From Spirochaetota bacterium (GTDB lineage: Bacteria; Spirochaetota; UBA4802; UBA5368), in the NCBI GenBank assembly GCA_004297825.1, contig SCSX01000006.1, forward strand, positions 1-64,000: 64,000 nt of DNA, in the 5' to 3' direction. Shown here in pieces: positions 25,978-34,650 of the stretch; position 1 is the stretch's first letter, and each line of letters begins with the position of its first letter. Made by a program: the position numbers and the translations under genes. Below the pieces are notes generated by a model. That model was not told where the DNA came from, searched no databases, and saw only the letters and a list, made by a program, of their open reading frames with translations.

Positions 25978-26352
25978 ATGTCGAACGTAATTGTATCGGA
26001 TAATAAGACCGCGACGGCACGCGAAGCGATAATGATCAGCCCGGCCGCGGACGTGTACGAAACCCCGAACGAGTATGTCATCAAGGCCGACATGCCCGGG
26101 GTGAGCAGGGAAAACCTGGAAATAACCGTGGAAAACAACGAGCTCAGGATCAGCGGCAAGATGGCGGACGTTGATCCCGAAAACCTGAGGTACACGGAAT
26201 TCGGGCGTTACCAATACGGCCGCTCCTTTCAATTGGGAGACGGTATCGACCGCGAAAAGATTCAGGCGAGCCTGGCGAACGGTGTGCTCACCCTGACGCT
26301 GTCAAAGAGCGAGGCCGTGAAGCCGCGGAGAATCGAGGTCAAGGTGGCGTAA
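25978..26352 (+). CDS. Second small heat-shock protein, Hsp20 family
   Basis: 124 residues with AAAGGAGG upstream. The alpha-crystallin domain is clear: SPAADVYETPNEYVIKADMP, LEITVENNELRISGK, RYQYGRSFQLGDGIDREKIQ and the end LANGVLTLTLSKSEAVKPRR, IEVKVA. It differs enough from the first copy to be an old duplication, as in many delta-proteobacteria and spirochaetes with tandem class A-like sHSP genes. Co-transcribed with it; a perfect hairpin follows 17 bases after the stop. Confidence 0.95.
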   Translation: MSNVIVSDNKTATAREAIMISPAADVYETPNEYVIKADMPGVSRENLEITVENNELRISGKMADVDPENLRYTEFGRYQYGRSFQLGDGIDREKIQASLANGVLTLTLSKSEAVKPRRIEVKVA

Positions 26353-26368
26353 TTACGAATTCCGGCTC

Positions 26369-26414
26369 CACAAAAACGAAGGCGCGGATATATATCCGCG
26401 CCTTCGTTTTTGTG
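26369..26414. terminator. Perfect 46-base palindrome with GAAGGCGCG core
   Basis: A fully self-complementary sequence centred at 26391/26392; the left arm is CACAAAAACGAAGGCGCGGA followed by TAT. It lies between the hsp20 operon and the convergent vWA gene (stop at 26430), so it can end both transcripts. The 3' arm carries CGTTTTTG. It shares GAAGGCGCGGAT with the hairpin at 63905. Confidence 0.85.
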
Positions 26415-26429
26415 TTCCGCGCCCGTATG

Positions 26430-28112
26430 TTATTTCCCGGCGATCGCGCGCGTCGCATCCACGAGCCGAATGAATTCGGCCCGGTAGCCCTCCGCGTCGC
26501 GCCCCTGCGCGGCGCGGGCGCGCTCGATCACGTCCGCGTAGCTCGAGCTTCCTTTGAAGGGGGAGTCCCTGAGAAGCATGCCGTACTGCGCCACCGCCGC
26601 GGCGTACCTTAAATTGGCGCTCTCCTTCCCGGGCTGCACCTCGTCCGCGTTCACCACGGTGGTAAGGAGTATGCTCTGGTCGGACTTCGGGGGCTTGTAA
26701 CGGAACTTGAGCGTCATGATCTCGCCCCCGGTCTTCGCGGCATCGGTGAGGTTCGATGCCTGGTACTTGAGCGGATCGACACCGGGAAGCTGTATCTGCG
26801 CCCCCGCCGGCGTTATCTCGTACAGTACCGTCACCGAATGCCCGGAACCGAGCTCTCCCGCATCTTTCCTGTCGTCGTTGAATTCCTCGGCGCGCATGAG
26901 GCGGTTCTCGTAACCGACGAGCCGGTAGGCCTTCACCCGCGCGGGGTTGAACTCGGCCTGGACCTTCACGTCCTTCGCGATGGTGTAGAGCGTGGCGCCC
27001 ATCTCCTGGACGAGCACCTTGCGCGCCTCGTGGATGGTGTCGATGTAGGCGAAGTTGCCGTTGCCCTTGTCGGCGATCTTCTCCATCTTCGCGTCCTTGT
27101 AGTTCCCCATACCGAAACCGAGCACGGTGAGGAAAATACCGTCCTTCCGCTTCTCGACGATCATGTTTTCGAGCTCGTCGTTGCTGGAGGCACCCACGTT
27201 GAAATCGCCGTCGGTGGCGAGTACCACGCGGTTATTTCCGTTGGGGAGAAAGTTCTCCTTCGCGACCGCGTACGCGAGCTGTATCCCCGCGCCGCCCGCG
27301 GTCGAGCCGCCCGCCCGCAGGTTTTCGAGGGTGTCGAGGATCATATCCTTCTTGTCGCCGGGCGTCGAGGGGAGCACCACCCCCGCCGCGCCCGCGTACA
27401 CGACGATCGCCACGCGGTCCTTCGCGCGCAGTTGGTTCACGAGCAGCTTGAACGCGTTTTTCAGAAGCGGGAGCTTGTTCGCGGCGTTCATGGAGCCCGA
27501 AACGTCCAGGAGGAACACCAGGTTCGAGGGCGGCATCTGTTCGACCGGGATCTTCTTCGCCTGGAGGCCTATGAGCAGGAGCCTGTTCGCCTGGTTCCAG
27601 GGGCACGGCGCGAGCTCCGTGGTGAAGGAGAAGGGGGCGTCGTTCCCGGGCTGCGGGTATTCATAGGTGAAATAATTCAGCATCTCCTCGACGCGGACGG
27701 CGCCCTTGGGCGGCATCTGGTTCTGGGCCACGAAGCGGCGCACGTTGCTGTACGAGGCCGTATCGACGTCGGCCGAGAAGGTCGAGAGCGGGTTCTTCTG
27801 CGCGTCGAGAAATTCGTTTTCCTTAATGCTGTCGTATTCCTCGGTGTTGAGTTCCGTCTCGTCCTTCGCGCGCTCCTTCATCATGTCCATCCTGGGCGCC
27901 GATTTGCCGGCCTTCGCGTCTTTCGATTGGGCCGCGTACTGGGGCGCGTACATCTTCTCCGCCCGTTTTCCCTGGCCGCCCAGGTTGGGCCCCCCGCATG
28001 AAAGCATGAACGCCGCGGTGACGACCGCGGCGACGACCATACGCCGGGTTCCCGAAGGGCTCTGACCCCGACCGAACGGCATAGCTCCGGCGATGGATGA
28101 TATGGTACTCAT
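26430..28112 (-). CDS. von Willebrand factor A lipoprotein, YfbK-like
   Basis: 560 residues from ATG 28112, with GGGAGG five bases upstream. N-terminal lipoprotein signal ending AAFMLSCGG. The central vWA domain has a full MIDAS motif (FLLDVSGSMNAANK, then GGSTAGGAGI and LATDGDFNVG). It is flanked by an N-terminal segment with NPLSTFSADVDTASYSNVRR, the signature of the YfbK family, and a C-terminal DUF3520-like region (LVGYENRLMRAEEFNDD). Anchored in a membrane and probably periplasmic or surface-facing; partner unknown. Convergent with the hsp20 operon. Confidence 0.9.
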   Translation of the reverse strand: MSTISSIAGAMPFGRGQSPSGTRRMVVAAVVTAAFMLSCGGPNLGGQGKRAEKMYAPQYAAQSKDAKAGKSAPRMDMMKERAKDETELNTEEYDSIKENEFLDAQKNPLSTFSADVDTASYSNVRRFVAQNQMPPKGAVRVEEMLNYFTYEYPQPGNDAPFSFTTELAPCPWNQANRLLLIGLQAKKIPVEQMPPSNLVFLLDVSGSMNAANKLPLLKNAFKLLVNQLRAKDRVAIVVYAGAAGVVLPSTPGDKKDMILDTLENLRAGGSTAGGAGIQLAYAVAKENFLPNGNNRVVLATDGDFNVGASSNDELENMIVEKRKDGIFLTVLGFGMGNYKDAKMEKIADKGNGNFAYIDTIHEARKVLVQEMGATLYTIAKDVKVQAEFNPARVKAYRLVGYENRLMRAEEFNDDRKDAGELGSGHSVTVLYEITPAGAQIQLPGVDPLKYQASNLTDAAKTGGEIMTLKFRYKPPKSDQSILLTTVVNADEVQPGKESANLRYAAAVAQYGMLLRDSPFKGSSSYADVIERARAAQGRDAEGYRAEFIRLVDATRAIAGK

Positions 28113-28358
28113 ATATCCTCCCAAAATTTCAGGCGCCTCCTGCCGGCTCGAATTCAGCCGTGCAGCCGCACCCGGTTGAAGTACTGTACGGGAGGATTGG
28201 GGCGCCTGAGCACCTTATAGTTACGCGAGGGAATAATTTTTCGTGATCGCGCTCTGGTATCATCCGCAATCGTCCATGATCCGCATGAGATACACCCCGC
28301 TTTTATCTGAAAATTGCTTGATAATTGGATGCGCAGGGGTGCTATGACATCATGCATG

Positions 28359-28387
28359 GGTCTTACGGGACAGGGTCCCGTAAGACC
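28359..28387 (+). promoter_or_regulatory. 13-bp perfect hairpin just upstream of a ribosome site
   Basis: GGTCTTACGGGAC, loop AGG, GTCCCGTAAGACC. It ends eight bases before AGGAGG (28395-28400) of the small membrane protein gene. It may be a regulatory fold in the leader or an attenuator; there is no U-tract. Confidence 0.55.
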
Positions 28388-28403
28388 GCGCCACAGGAGG
28401 AAT

Positions 28404-28598
28404 ATGCCCCACGTGCTCACCATCGCCACAATCATAGTGCTCGCGGCGCTTGCCGTCGTGGCCGTGATTCGGCCCCGCAAGGGGCTCGACGAGCCGCGCG
28501 TGCGGGAGCGCGACACCCGGCTCCGCACTATCGCAAAGGTGCTCTTTCCGCTCGCCCTCGCGCTCGTCGCGGTCAACATATTCATGAACAGGCGCTGA
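28404..28598 (+). CDS. Small two-TM membrane protein
   Basis: 64 residues from ATG 28404, with an optimal AGGAGG. Two hydrophobic segments (HVLTIATIIVLAALAVVAVI and IAKVLFPLALALVAVNIFM) enclose a short charged loop PRKGLDEPRVRERDTRLR. It resembles the short uncharacterised inner-membrane proteins found in many genomes. The L,D-transpeptidase gene starts one base after its stop, so they form an operon. The frame could start upstream at 28314, but that segment runs through the hairpin and is unlikely. Confidence 0.75.
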   Translation: MPHVLTIATIIVLAALAVVAVIRPRKGLDEPRVRERDTRLRTIAKVLFPLALALVAVNIFMNRR

Positions 28599-28599
28599 C

Positions 28600-29367
28600 A
28601 TGCCGGTCCGGCCCCGCACATCTCCGCGCGTATCGGCCGCGGGACGGCTCGCGATTGTGCTCCTTGCCGCGGCGTGCTCCCTGCCGCACCTTTCGTGCAT
28701 GTCGTTCTGGAAATCGATCTATAAAACGCTCAAGGGCTCCAGGACCGTCGAGGAGGTGCTCGCCGATATCGGTCCCGGGGCCGAGGCGAGGCTGCTGCGC
28801 CGCTTCACGGATGCGGGAGAGGCATATCCCCCCGACGGGGCCTACCTGGTAGCCTACAAACAGGAGCGCGTACTCGAGCTGTGGGCGCGGGGGCCGATAC
28901 GCACTACACTCGTGCACACCTATACCGTCACCGCCGCGAGCGGCACCCTGGGGCCAAAGCTCCGCGAGGGCGACCTGCAGGTGCCGGAGGGTATCTACGG
29001 CGTCATGGAGCTCGAGCCGAACAGCGACTACTACCTGGGCCTCAAGCTCGACTATCCCAATAGCACCGACCTCGCCAACGCGCGTGCGGACGGCAGGACA
29101 AATCCGGGGAGCGACATCTACATCCACGGGCGTGATTATTCCGAGGGCTGCCTGGCCGTGGGAGACCGCGCCATCGAGGAGTTGTTCACGCTCGCGGCGC
29201 GCACGGGCCCGGGAAAAATAAAAGTAATTATCGGCCCCCAACGTTTCGAAAACGGCATTCCCGTCCGCTCCGGGCTGCCTGGATGGACGGAAGCCCTCTA
29301 CGCGGAGATCGAACGCGCGATCCGTGACGCGGGCCTCACGGAACGCGGCGGGCGGGTGCGGCCATGA
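28600..29367 (+). CDS. L,D-transpeptidase (YkuD-type)
   Basis: 255 residues. The N-terminus is a membrane/lipoprotein-type signal (VSAAGRLAIVLLAAAC, Cys26 or Cys33). The catalytic motif is DIYIHGRDYSEGCLAVGDRA, with the expected His-Gly, Ser and catalytic Cys of the HXX(14-17)S/T-HGC/SGC family. Preceding segments LREGDLQVPEGIYGVMELEP correspond to the conserved TPxGxY region. It would crosslink peptidoglycan stem peptides or attach proteins in the periplasm. It forms an operon with the small membrane protein upstream. Confidence 0.88.
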   Translation: MPVRPRTSPRVSAAGRLAIVLLAAACSLPHLSCMSFWKSIYKTLKGSRTVEEVLADIGPGAEARLLRRFTDAGEAYPPDGAYLVAYKQERVLELWARGPIRTTLVHTYTVTAASGTLGPKLREGDLQVPEGIYGVMELEPNSDYYLGLKLDYPNSTDLANARADGRTNPGSDIYIHGRDYSEGCLAVGDRAIEELFTLAARTGPGKIKVIIGPQRFENGIPVRSGLPGWTEALYAEIERAIRDAGLTERGGRVRP

Positions 29368-29464
29368 AGATATCGGGAAGGCTCATCTGTCGTGGAGTGA
29401 TGTAGCCGGGACGTCTCAACGTCGCAACAGCAGCGCTGATTTTTTTATTATCAAGGAGAAGAAT

Positions 29465-30805
29465 ATGGCCCTTACAGGATTGCAGATACAAAAGCTCCTC
29501 CCCGGCACAAACTGCCGGGAGTGCGGATCGAATACCTGCCTCGCGTTCGCGATGAAACTCGCGGCGAAAAAGGCGGAGCTCGCCGCCTGCCCATACGCCT
29601 CGGACGAGGCGAAGCGCGTCCTGGGCGAGGCGGGCGAACCCCCCGTGCGCAGTGTGGGACTGGGCCCGGATGGAAAGCTGGTGACGGGCGGCGAGACGGT
29701 GCTCTATCGCCACGAGAAAACATTCGTGAACCGCACGATAATCGCCGTAGCCGTGCCCGCCGATGCGCCCGAAGCCGAATTCGATCGCGCCCTGGAAGCG
29801 ATACGCGCGTATCGCTTCACGCGCGTGGGCGAAACGTTCGGCATCGACATGATCGCGCTGGACGACCGGGGCGGCGACGCGACCGGCTTCACCGCGCGCG
29901 CGGGACGCGCGTTTGAACTATGCGGCCTTCCCCTGGTACTCAGGAGCGACCGCGCGGAGGTCCTCGCCGCGGCCGCAGGCGTGTTGAAGGGATCCGGAAG
30001 CGTGCTCGCGCCGGTGGGACCCGCAGACCCGCGGATCCTGGCCGACGCCGCGCGCAATGCGCACTGCGCGCTCGCCCTGACGGCGCCCGACCTGGATTCC
30101 CTGGCGGCGCTCGCCGGCGAGCTTCGCGAAGGCGGGATAAACGCCCTGCTCCTCAACTTTTCCACGCACTCACTCCTTGAAAAATTCCAGACGAACTCCA
30201 TCGCGCGGCGGGCCGCGATCATGGACAATATCAAGTCCCTGGGCCTTCCCTTTATCTCGTTCATAGACGATGCGGACCTCCTGGACGGCGCGGCGCGCGC
30301 GGTGACCGGGATCGCGAAATACGACGGCGTAATAGTGCTTCCCTCATTCGATCCGGCCCTTATCGCGCCGCTCATGACGCTCCGCCAGAACGTCTTCACC
30401 GACCCGCAGAAACCCATCCAGGTGGAGCCCAAACTCTATCCCATAGGGGAGCCGGGCCCGGATTCGCCGGTTTTCGTCACCACCAACTTCTCGCTCACCT
30501 ATTTCGTGGTTTCGGCGGAGATCGAGAACAGCGGGATAAGCGCCTGGCTCCTGGTGCCCGAGTGCGAGGGCATGAGCGTGCTTACGGCGTGGGCCGCCGG
30601 GAAGTTCGGCGCGACCTCGATCGCGAAGTTCATTCGAGAAGAGGGCATCGAGGAAAAGATTATGCGCCGAGACATCATTATCCCCGGCTACGTGGCCCAA
30701 ATCTCGGGCGAGCTCGAGGAGGCCCTTCCCGGCTGGAAGGTACTCGTGGGACCGCAGGAGGCATCGGATCTGGAAAGCTACGTGAAGGCGCACGTGAAGG
30801 CGTAG
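29465..30805 (+). CDS. acsC: CODH/ACS corrinoid iron-sulfur protein large (gamma) subunit, AcsC
   Basis: 446 residues from ATG 29465 with AAGGAG upstream. The N-terminal [4Fe-4S] motif reads TNCRECGSNTCLAFAMKLAA with Cys17, Cys20, Cys25 and Cys42 in ELAACPY. The central TIM-barrel part and the C-terminal cobamide-binding region (ECEGMSVLTAWAAGKFGATS, then IIPGYVAQISGELEEALPGW and VLVGPQEASDLE) are full length. AcsC carries the methyl group to acetyl-CoA synthase in the Wood-Ljungdahl pathway. No acsA, acsB, acsD or methyltransferase gene is nearby; the reactivase gene follows after four bases. Confidence 0.9.
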   Translation: MALTGLQIQKLLPGTNCRECGSNTCLAFAMKLAAKKAELAACPYASDEAKRVLGEAGEPPVRSVGLGPDGKLVTGGETVLYRHEKTFVNRTIIAVAVPADAPEAEFDRALEAIRAYRFTRVGETFGIDMIALDDRGGDATGFTARAGRAFELCGLPLVLRSDRAEVLAAAAGVLKGSGSVLAPVGPADPRILADAARNAHCALALTAPDLDSLAALAGELREGGINALLLNFSTHSLLEKFQTNSIARRAAIMDNIKSLGLPFISFIDDADLLDGAARAVTGIAKYDGVIVLPSFDPALIAPLMTLRQNVFTDPQKPIQVEPKLYPIGEPGPDSPVFVTTNFSLTYFVVSAEIENSGISAWLLVPECEGMSVLTAWAAGKFGATSIAKFIREEGIEEKIMRRDIIIPGYVAQISGELEEALPGWKVLVGPQEASDLESYVKAHVKA

Positions 30806-30809
30806 CGCG

Positions 30810-32687
30810 ATGCCCAGAATCCTCTTCATGCCCGCGAACCTTTCCGCTGAAGCCGCGCCGGGCACCCCACTCATCGAGGCCGCCCGCGCCGCGGGCGTTT
30901 CGATAGACCTCCCCTGCGGGGGAAAGGGCACCTGCGGCAAGTGCGCGGTACGGGTGGCGGACGGAATTATCGCGCATAACGACTCTTTCCCCTCAACCGA
31001 AAGCCCCGACGATCCCGGGACCGTGCGCGCCTGTGCATCGCTTGTCGCCGACGGGCCGGCCGTCATAGAGGTGCTCGCCACCCACGAAGCGGCCCTCATC
31101 GCGATGGACGGGGCGGGAGCCCCCGAGGAGTTGCCCGCACCGCTCGATCCCGACGGACCCCTTGCCGCAATCATCCGACTCAGCGTACCCGCACCCGGCG
31201 CGGACGACGGGCTTTCGGACATGGACCGGACCCTCAGGGCGCTCGCCGCGAAAGGCTTTGCAAACGGGCTGGGATTCTCGACCGGCGCCCTCCGCGCGCT
31301 CGCCGGCGAGCTGCGCGCGGAAGAGGGGAACCTGGCGGTGACCCTTACGCGCGAAGGATTTCCCCGCGTGATACGCGCGGTACGCGCGGGCTCTTCCCGG
31401 GGAAATTACGGGCTTGCCGTGGACCTGGGAACCACTACCGTCGCGGCGCTCCTCGTGGACCTGGAATCGGGGATACCGCTCGCTTCAAGGAGCGCGTACA
31501 ATGGGCAGATACGCTTCGGGCGCGACGTGATCGGGAGGATCAATTTCGCGTCACGGCCGGGGGGGCTGGACGAGCTCGCAATGGCCGCGCGGGATTCCAT
31601 CAACGGGATAATCGGCGCGCTCGCGGAGGCGAAGGGAATACATCCGATGGAAATCAACGCGGCGGTCATCTCCGGGAACACGGTCATGACGCACCTCCTC
31701 CTGGGACTCGTCCCCGAATACATCCGGCTGGCACCCTACACGCCCACGGTATTATCGGTCCCCCCGCTTGCCGCGCACGACGCCGGGATCCGCATCAATC
31801 CCGGGGCGGCGCTCGCGCTGTCGCCCTGCGTGGGAAGCTACGTGGGCGGCGACATTACCGCGGGACTGCTCGCGAGCGGCGTTGCGCGACAGAGCGAAGG
31901 GGTTTCCCTTTTCCTTGACATCGGCACGAACGGCGAGCTCGTCGTCGGGGGGCGCGAATTCCTCATGACCTGCGCGTGTTCCGCGGGACCGGCCTTCGAG
32001 GGCGGCGGCATCGACAGCGGCATGCGGGCGGCGCCGGGCGCGATCGACCGCGTGACGGTCGACCCGGAAAGCGGGGAACCGGCGGCGAACGTGATGGGCG
32101 GCGGTCCCGCGCGGGGAATATGCGGATCGGGCATGATCGCGCTCGTCGCGGAGCTCTTCCGTGCCGGGATGCTCGATCCCTCGGGGAAGCTCGTACGCGA
32201 GCCCGCGCGGGGGCGCGTCGCGGTCTCGGACAGAAAGGCGTCCTACCTGCTGGCGGATGAGGCGCCGGGCGGACGGACCGTGTCCATTTCGGAAAACGAT
32301 ATCGGGAACCTGGTGCGCGCGAAGGCGGCCATTTACGCGGCCTGCACGCTCGTCCTCTCGCACCTTGGCCTTGATTTCGGCGACCTCGCGCGCGTGTACG
32401 TCGCGGGAGGGTTCGGGAAATTTCTTGACCTGGAGCACGCGATCACCGTGGGGCTGCTTCCCGATCTCCCCCGGGACCGGTTCACCTACCTGGGGAACGC
32501 GTCGCTCCTGGGAAGCTACCGCGCGCTGGTATCGGAACGGGAGCGCGCGCTCCAGCGGGAGCTCGCCGCGCGCATGACCTACATCGACCCGGGCGCCGAC
32601 CCCGCGTACATGGACCACTACACCGCGGCCCTCTTTCTTCCGCACACGGACGCGCGCAGGTTTCCGTCGGTGCGGATTAAAAAATAA
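30810..32687 (+). CDS. RACo-type corrinoid reactivase (DUF4445, ASKHA fold, [2Fe-2S])
   Basis: 625 residues, four bases after acsC. N-terminal [2Fe-2S] ferredoxin domain: DLPCGGKGTCGKCAVRV (Cys36, 42, 45) and VRACASLV (Cys75). Linker and middle domain follow, then a C-terminal ASKHA ATPase domain starting at YGLAVDLGTTTVAALLVDLE, with ISGNTVMTHLLLG and FLDIGTNGELVVGG. This protein uses ATP to return inactive cob(II)amide of the corrinoid protein to Co(I). Its pairing with AcsC suits that role. Cytosolic. Confidence 0.92.
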   Translation: MPRILFMPANLSAEAAPGTPLIEAARAAGVSIDLPCGGKGTCGKCAVRVADGIIAHNDSFPSTESPDDPGTVRACASLVADGPAVIEVLATHEAALIAMDGAGAPEELPAPLDPDGPLAAIIRLSVPAPGADDGLSDMDRTLRALAAKGFANGLGFSTGALRALAGELRAEEGNLAVTLTREGFPRVIRAVRAGSSRGNYGLAVDLGTTTVAALLVDLESGIPLASRSAYNGQIRFGRDVIGRINFASRPGGLDELAMAARDSINGIIGALAEAKGIHPMEINAAVISGNTVMTHLLLGLVPEYIRLAPYTPTVLSVPPLAAHDAGIRINPGAALALSPCVGSYVGGDITAGLLASGVARQSEGVSLFLDIGTNGELVVGGREFLMTCACSAGPAFEGGGIDSGMRAAPGAIDRVTVDPESGEPAANVMGGGPARGICGSGMIALVAELFRAGMLDPSGKLVREPARGRVAVSDRKASYLLADEAPGGRTVSISENDIGNLVRAKAAIYAACTLVLSHLGLDFGDLARVYVAGGFGKFLDLEHAITVGLLPDLPRDRFTYLGNASLLGSYRALVSERERALQRELAARMTYIDPGADPAYMDHYTAALFLPHTDARRFPSVRIKK

Positions 32688-32729
32688 TTCAGCAGCGCGC
32701 AGATTTTCGTATTTGGGGTGTGCGTGTGG

Positions 32730-32785
32730 CGTGCGTGCGTGCCGTAGAGACGCGATTAATCGCGTCTCTACGGCACGCACGCACG
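32730..32785. terminator. Perfect 56-base palindrome between convergent genes
   Basis: A 28-bp perfect stem centred at 32757/32758; its inner half is TAGAGACGCGATT mirrored. It lies 43 bp after the reactivase stop and 29 bp before the convergent CoA-transferase stop, so it can end both transcripts. A similar GTAGAGACGCGATT-type element is known as an interspersed palindrome in some cyanobacteria; I cannot say it is related. Confidence 0.75.
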
Positions 32786-32813
32786 AACGCCCCCCTGACC
32801 GGTCCGTTTCCCG

Positions 32814-34163
32814 TTACGCGACCAGCGCGTCCTCCTTGTGTCCCTTTGTCCAGATACCCATGACCCCGGCTTCGCGTATCAGGTCTTCATGGAAGCTCGG
32901 GTGCGCGATCTCGATGAGCGCCTCGCAGCGTTCCCAGGTGCTCTTGCCCTTGAGCATCGCGATGCCGTACTCGGTGACGATATACTGCGCGATGGTACGC
33001 GGCACGGTCACGATGGTTCCGGGCGCAAGCGTAGGGCGGATCCGCGAGAGGATGTTCCCCTGCTTGTCCTGTTTCGTGGAGGACAGGCACAGGAATGACT
33101 TCCCGCCCTTCGAATGGAACGCGCCAAAGGCAAAGTCGAACTGCCCGCCGGTACCGGATATCTGCCTGGTGCCGCTGGACTCGGAGGCCACCTGCCCGTA
33201 CAGGTCGACCTCGACCGCATTGTTGATCGAAACCACCTTATCGTTAAACGCGATGCGCACGGGATCGTTCGTGTAGTCCGCCGAATAGCTCGCACAGGAG
33301 GGGTTCCGGTCCAGGAAATCGTAGAGCCTCCTGCTCCCGAGCGCGAAGGTGTAGACGATCTTCCCCGGATCGATCGATTTCCGGCGGTTGGTCACGCAGC
33401 CCGATTCGTACATGTCCACATAGGCGTCCACGAGCATCTCCGTGTGCACGCCCAGGTCCTTCAGTCCGGAGTCCGCGATCATCATGCCCACGGCATTGGG
33501 CATCCCGCCGATCCCCAGTTGTATGCAGGAGCCGTCCTCGATCTGCGCGATAATGCGTTCGGCGATACGCCGGTCCGCCTCGCTCACCGCGGCGGCGGGC
33601 ACGCTTATGAGTGGCGCGTTGTCGGATTCGACGATGCAGTGAACGTCCGAGATATGGATGCCCTCGTTGTGGCCGCCGTGGCAGTACGGAACGTTCGTAT
33701 TCACCTCCACGATCACTATAGAGGCGCTCTCCGCGATGGCGCGGGTGATCGAATTTGAAGGCCCGAAATTGAAATAGCCGAACCGGTCCATGGGCGCCGC
33801 CTTCACCATAAACACGTCGGCCCGCAGGTGCCGGTAGTAGTCCGCCCCCTCGTGGTAGTTGAGCGGTATGTAGTTGCAGAGCCCCCTGTCGTGAAGCATA
33901 CGGTCCCCGCCGGAAAAATGCCAGTTGTTGTACGTGAACGACCGGCGCGAGGGATCGGCCATCGCGACTGCGGCCAGACCGGGATAACAGACCGCGCGCA
34001 CCTTGACGTCGCGCAATTCCTTCACGCGCTTCGCGAGCACCGGGTCCAGGTACGTGGGCGAACAGGCGAAATGCCCGTAGTCGACCCAGTCGCCCGACTT
34101 CACCAGCATGACCGCCTCTTCCGCGGTTGAGAGTTTGTTCTTATATTCCTCTGTGTAGTTCAT
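32814..34163 (-). CDS. Acetyl-CoA hydrolase/CoA-transferase family (butyryl- or 4-hydroxybutyrate-type)
   Basis: 449 residues from ATG 34163, with AGGGGGG upstream. Family I CoA-transferase features: an N-terminal KSGDWVDYGHFACSP, DVFMVKAAPMDRFGYFNFGP, IEDGSCIQLGIGGMPNAV and the catalytic Glu242 in GVHTEMLVDAYVD. The C-terminal part has GTRQISGTGGQFDF and VTEYGIAMLKGKSTWERCEA. The overall order matches butyryl-CoA:acetate and 4-hydroxybutyrate CoA-transferases. It exchanges CoA between acetyl-CoA and a short acid such as butyrate, saving energy in anaerobic acid formation. Substrate not resolved. It ends convergent with the AcsC/RACo pair. Confidence 0.9.
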   Translation of the reverse strand: MNYTEEYKNKLSTAEEAVMLVKSGDWVDYGHFACSPTYLDPVLAKRVKELRDVKVRAVCYPGLAAVAMADPSRRSFTYNNWHFSGGDRMLHDRGLCNYIPLNYHEGADYYRHLRADVFMVKAAPMDRFGYFNFGPSNSITRAIAESASIVIVEVNTNVPYCHGGHNEGIHISDVHCIVESDNAPLISVPAAAVSEADRRIAERIIAQIEDGSCIQLGIGGMPNAVGMMIADSGLKDLGVHTEMLVDAYVDMYESGCVTNRRKSIDPGKIVYTFALGSRRLYDFLDRNPSCASYSADYTNDPVRIAFNDKVVSINNAVEVDLYGQVASESSGTRQISGTGGQFDFAFGAFHSKGGKSFLCLSSTKQDKQGNILSRIRPTLAPGTIVTVPRTIAQYIVTEYGIAMLKGKSTWERCEALIEIAHPSFHEDLIREAGVMGIWTKGHKEDALVA

Positions 34164-34650
34164 ATGCGTCCCCCCTTGTGAAATATATTTCCTGAGCGCC
34201 AAGGTAACTCGATTCGCACGCTTTGGGAATCGGCGGCGGGATTGGAACCGTGGGGGCGATAGGCTTTTTATTCAATAGGTGGAAGACCTATGCGCGAAGG
34301 GCGCGTGGGAAAGGATTAAAGAATTTGGGGGACCGATATTTTCAAAGGGGCGTGAAATCGCCGGAAGGCATTTCGGGGGATTCAGACATTGCGCATCTCG
34401 GATGAAGGGGTATCCCGATCCCCTGTATTTCGAGATGAATCACAACACGGCACGTATCCCACGACCCGGCTTCTCCTATATTGCACACCATGCCCGATAC
34501 CGCATTGTGGCATAGTGGGAAAAAATACCGGCAGCCGCGGTTTGAATCCGACGACAGCCGGGGTGTGAGCTCTATATTTTAGTCAAACGTTATCGATATC
34601 AGTGCTTTCCTGCATTATTATCGACGTCAATGTAATGCACTTAAACAGCC
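34164..34650. other. 487-bp intergenic region
   Basis: Divides the CoA-transferase gene (upstream side, so it should contain its promoter) from the 3' end of a lipoprotein gene. The short ORFs within are not preceded by good ribosome sites and look random. No clear hairpin or operator was seen. Confidence 0.4.

Noticed and set aside
34279-34515. Two short overlapping ORFs in the 34.2-34.6 kb gap
   Set aside because: No ribosome sites, no family similarity and composition of noncoding DNA.
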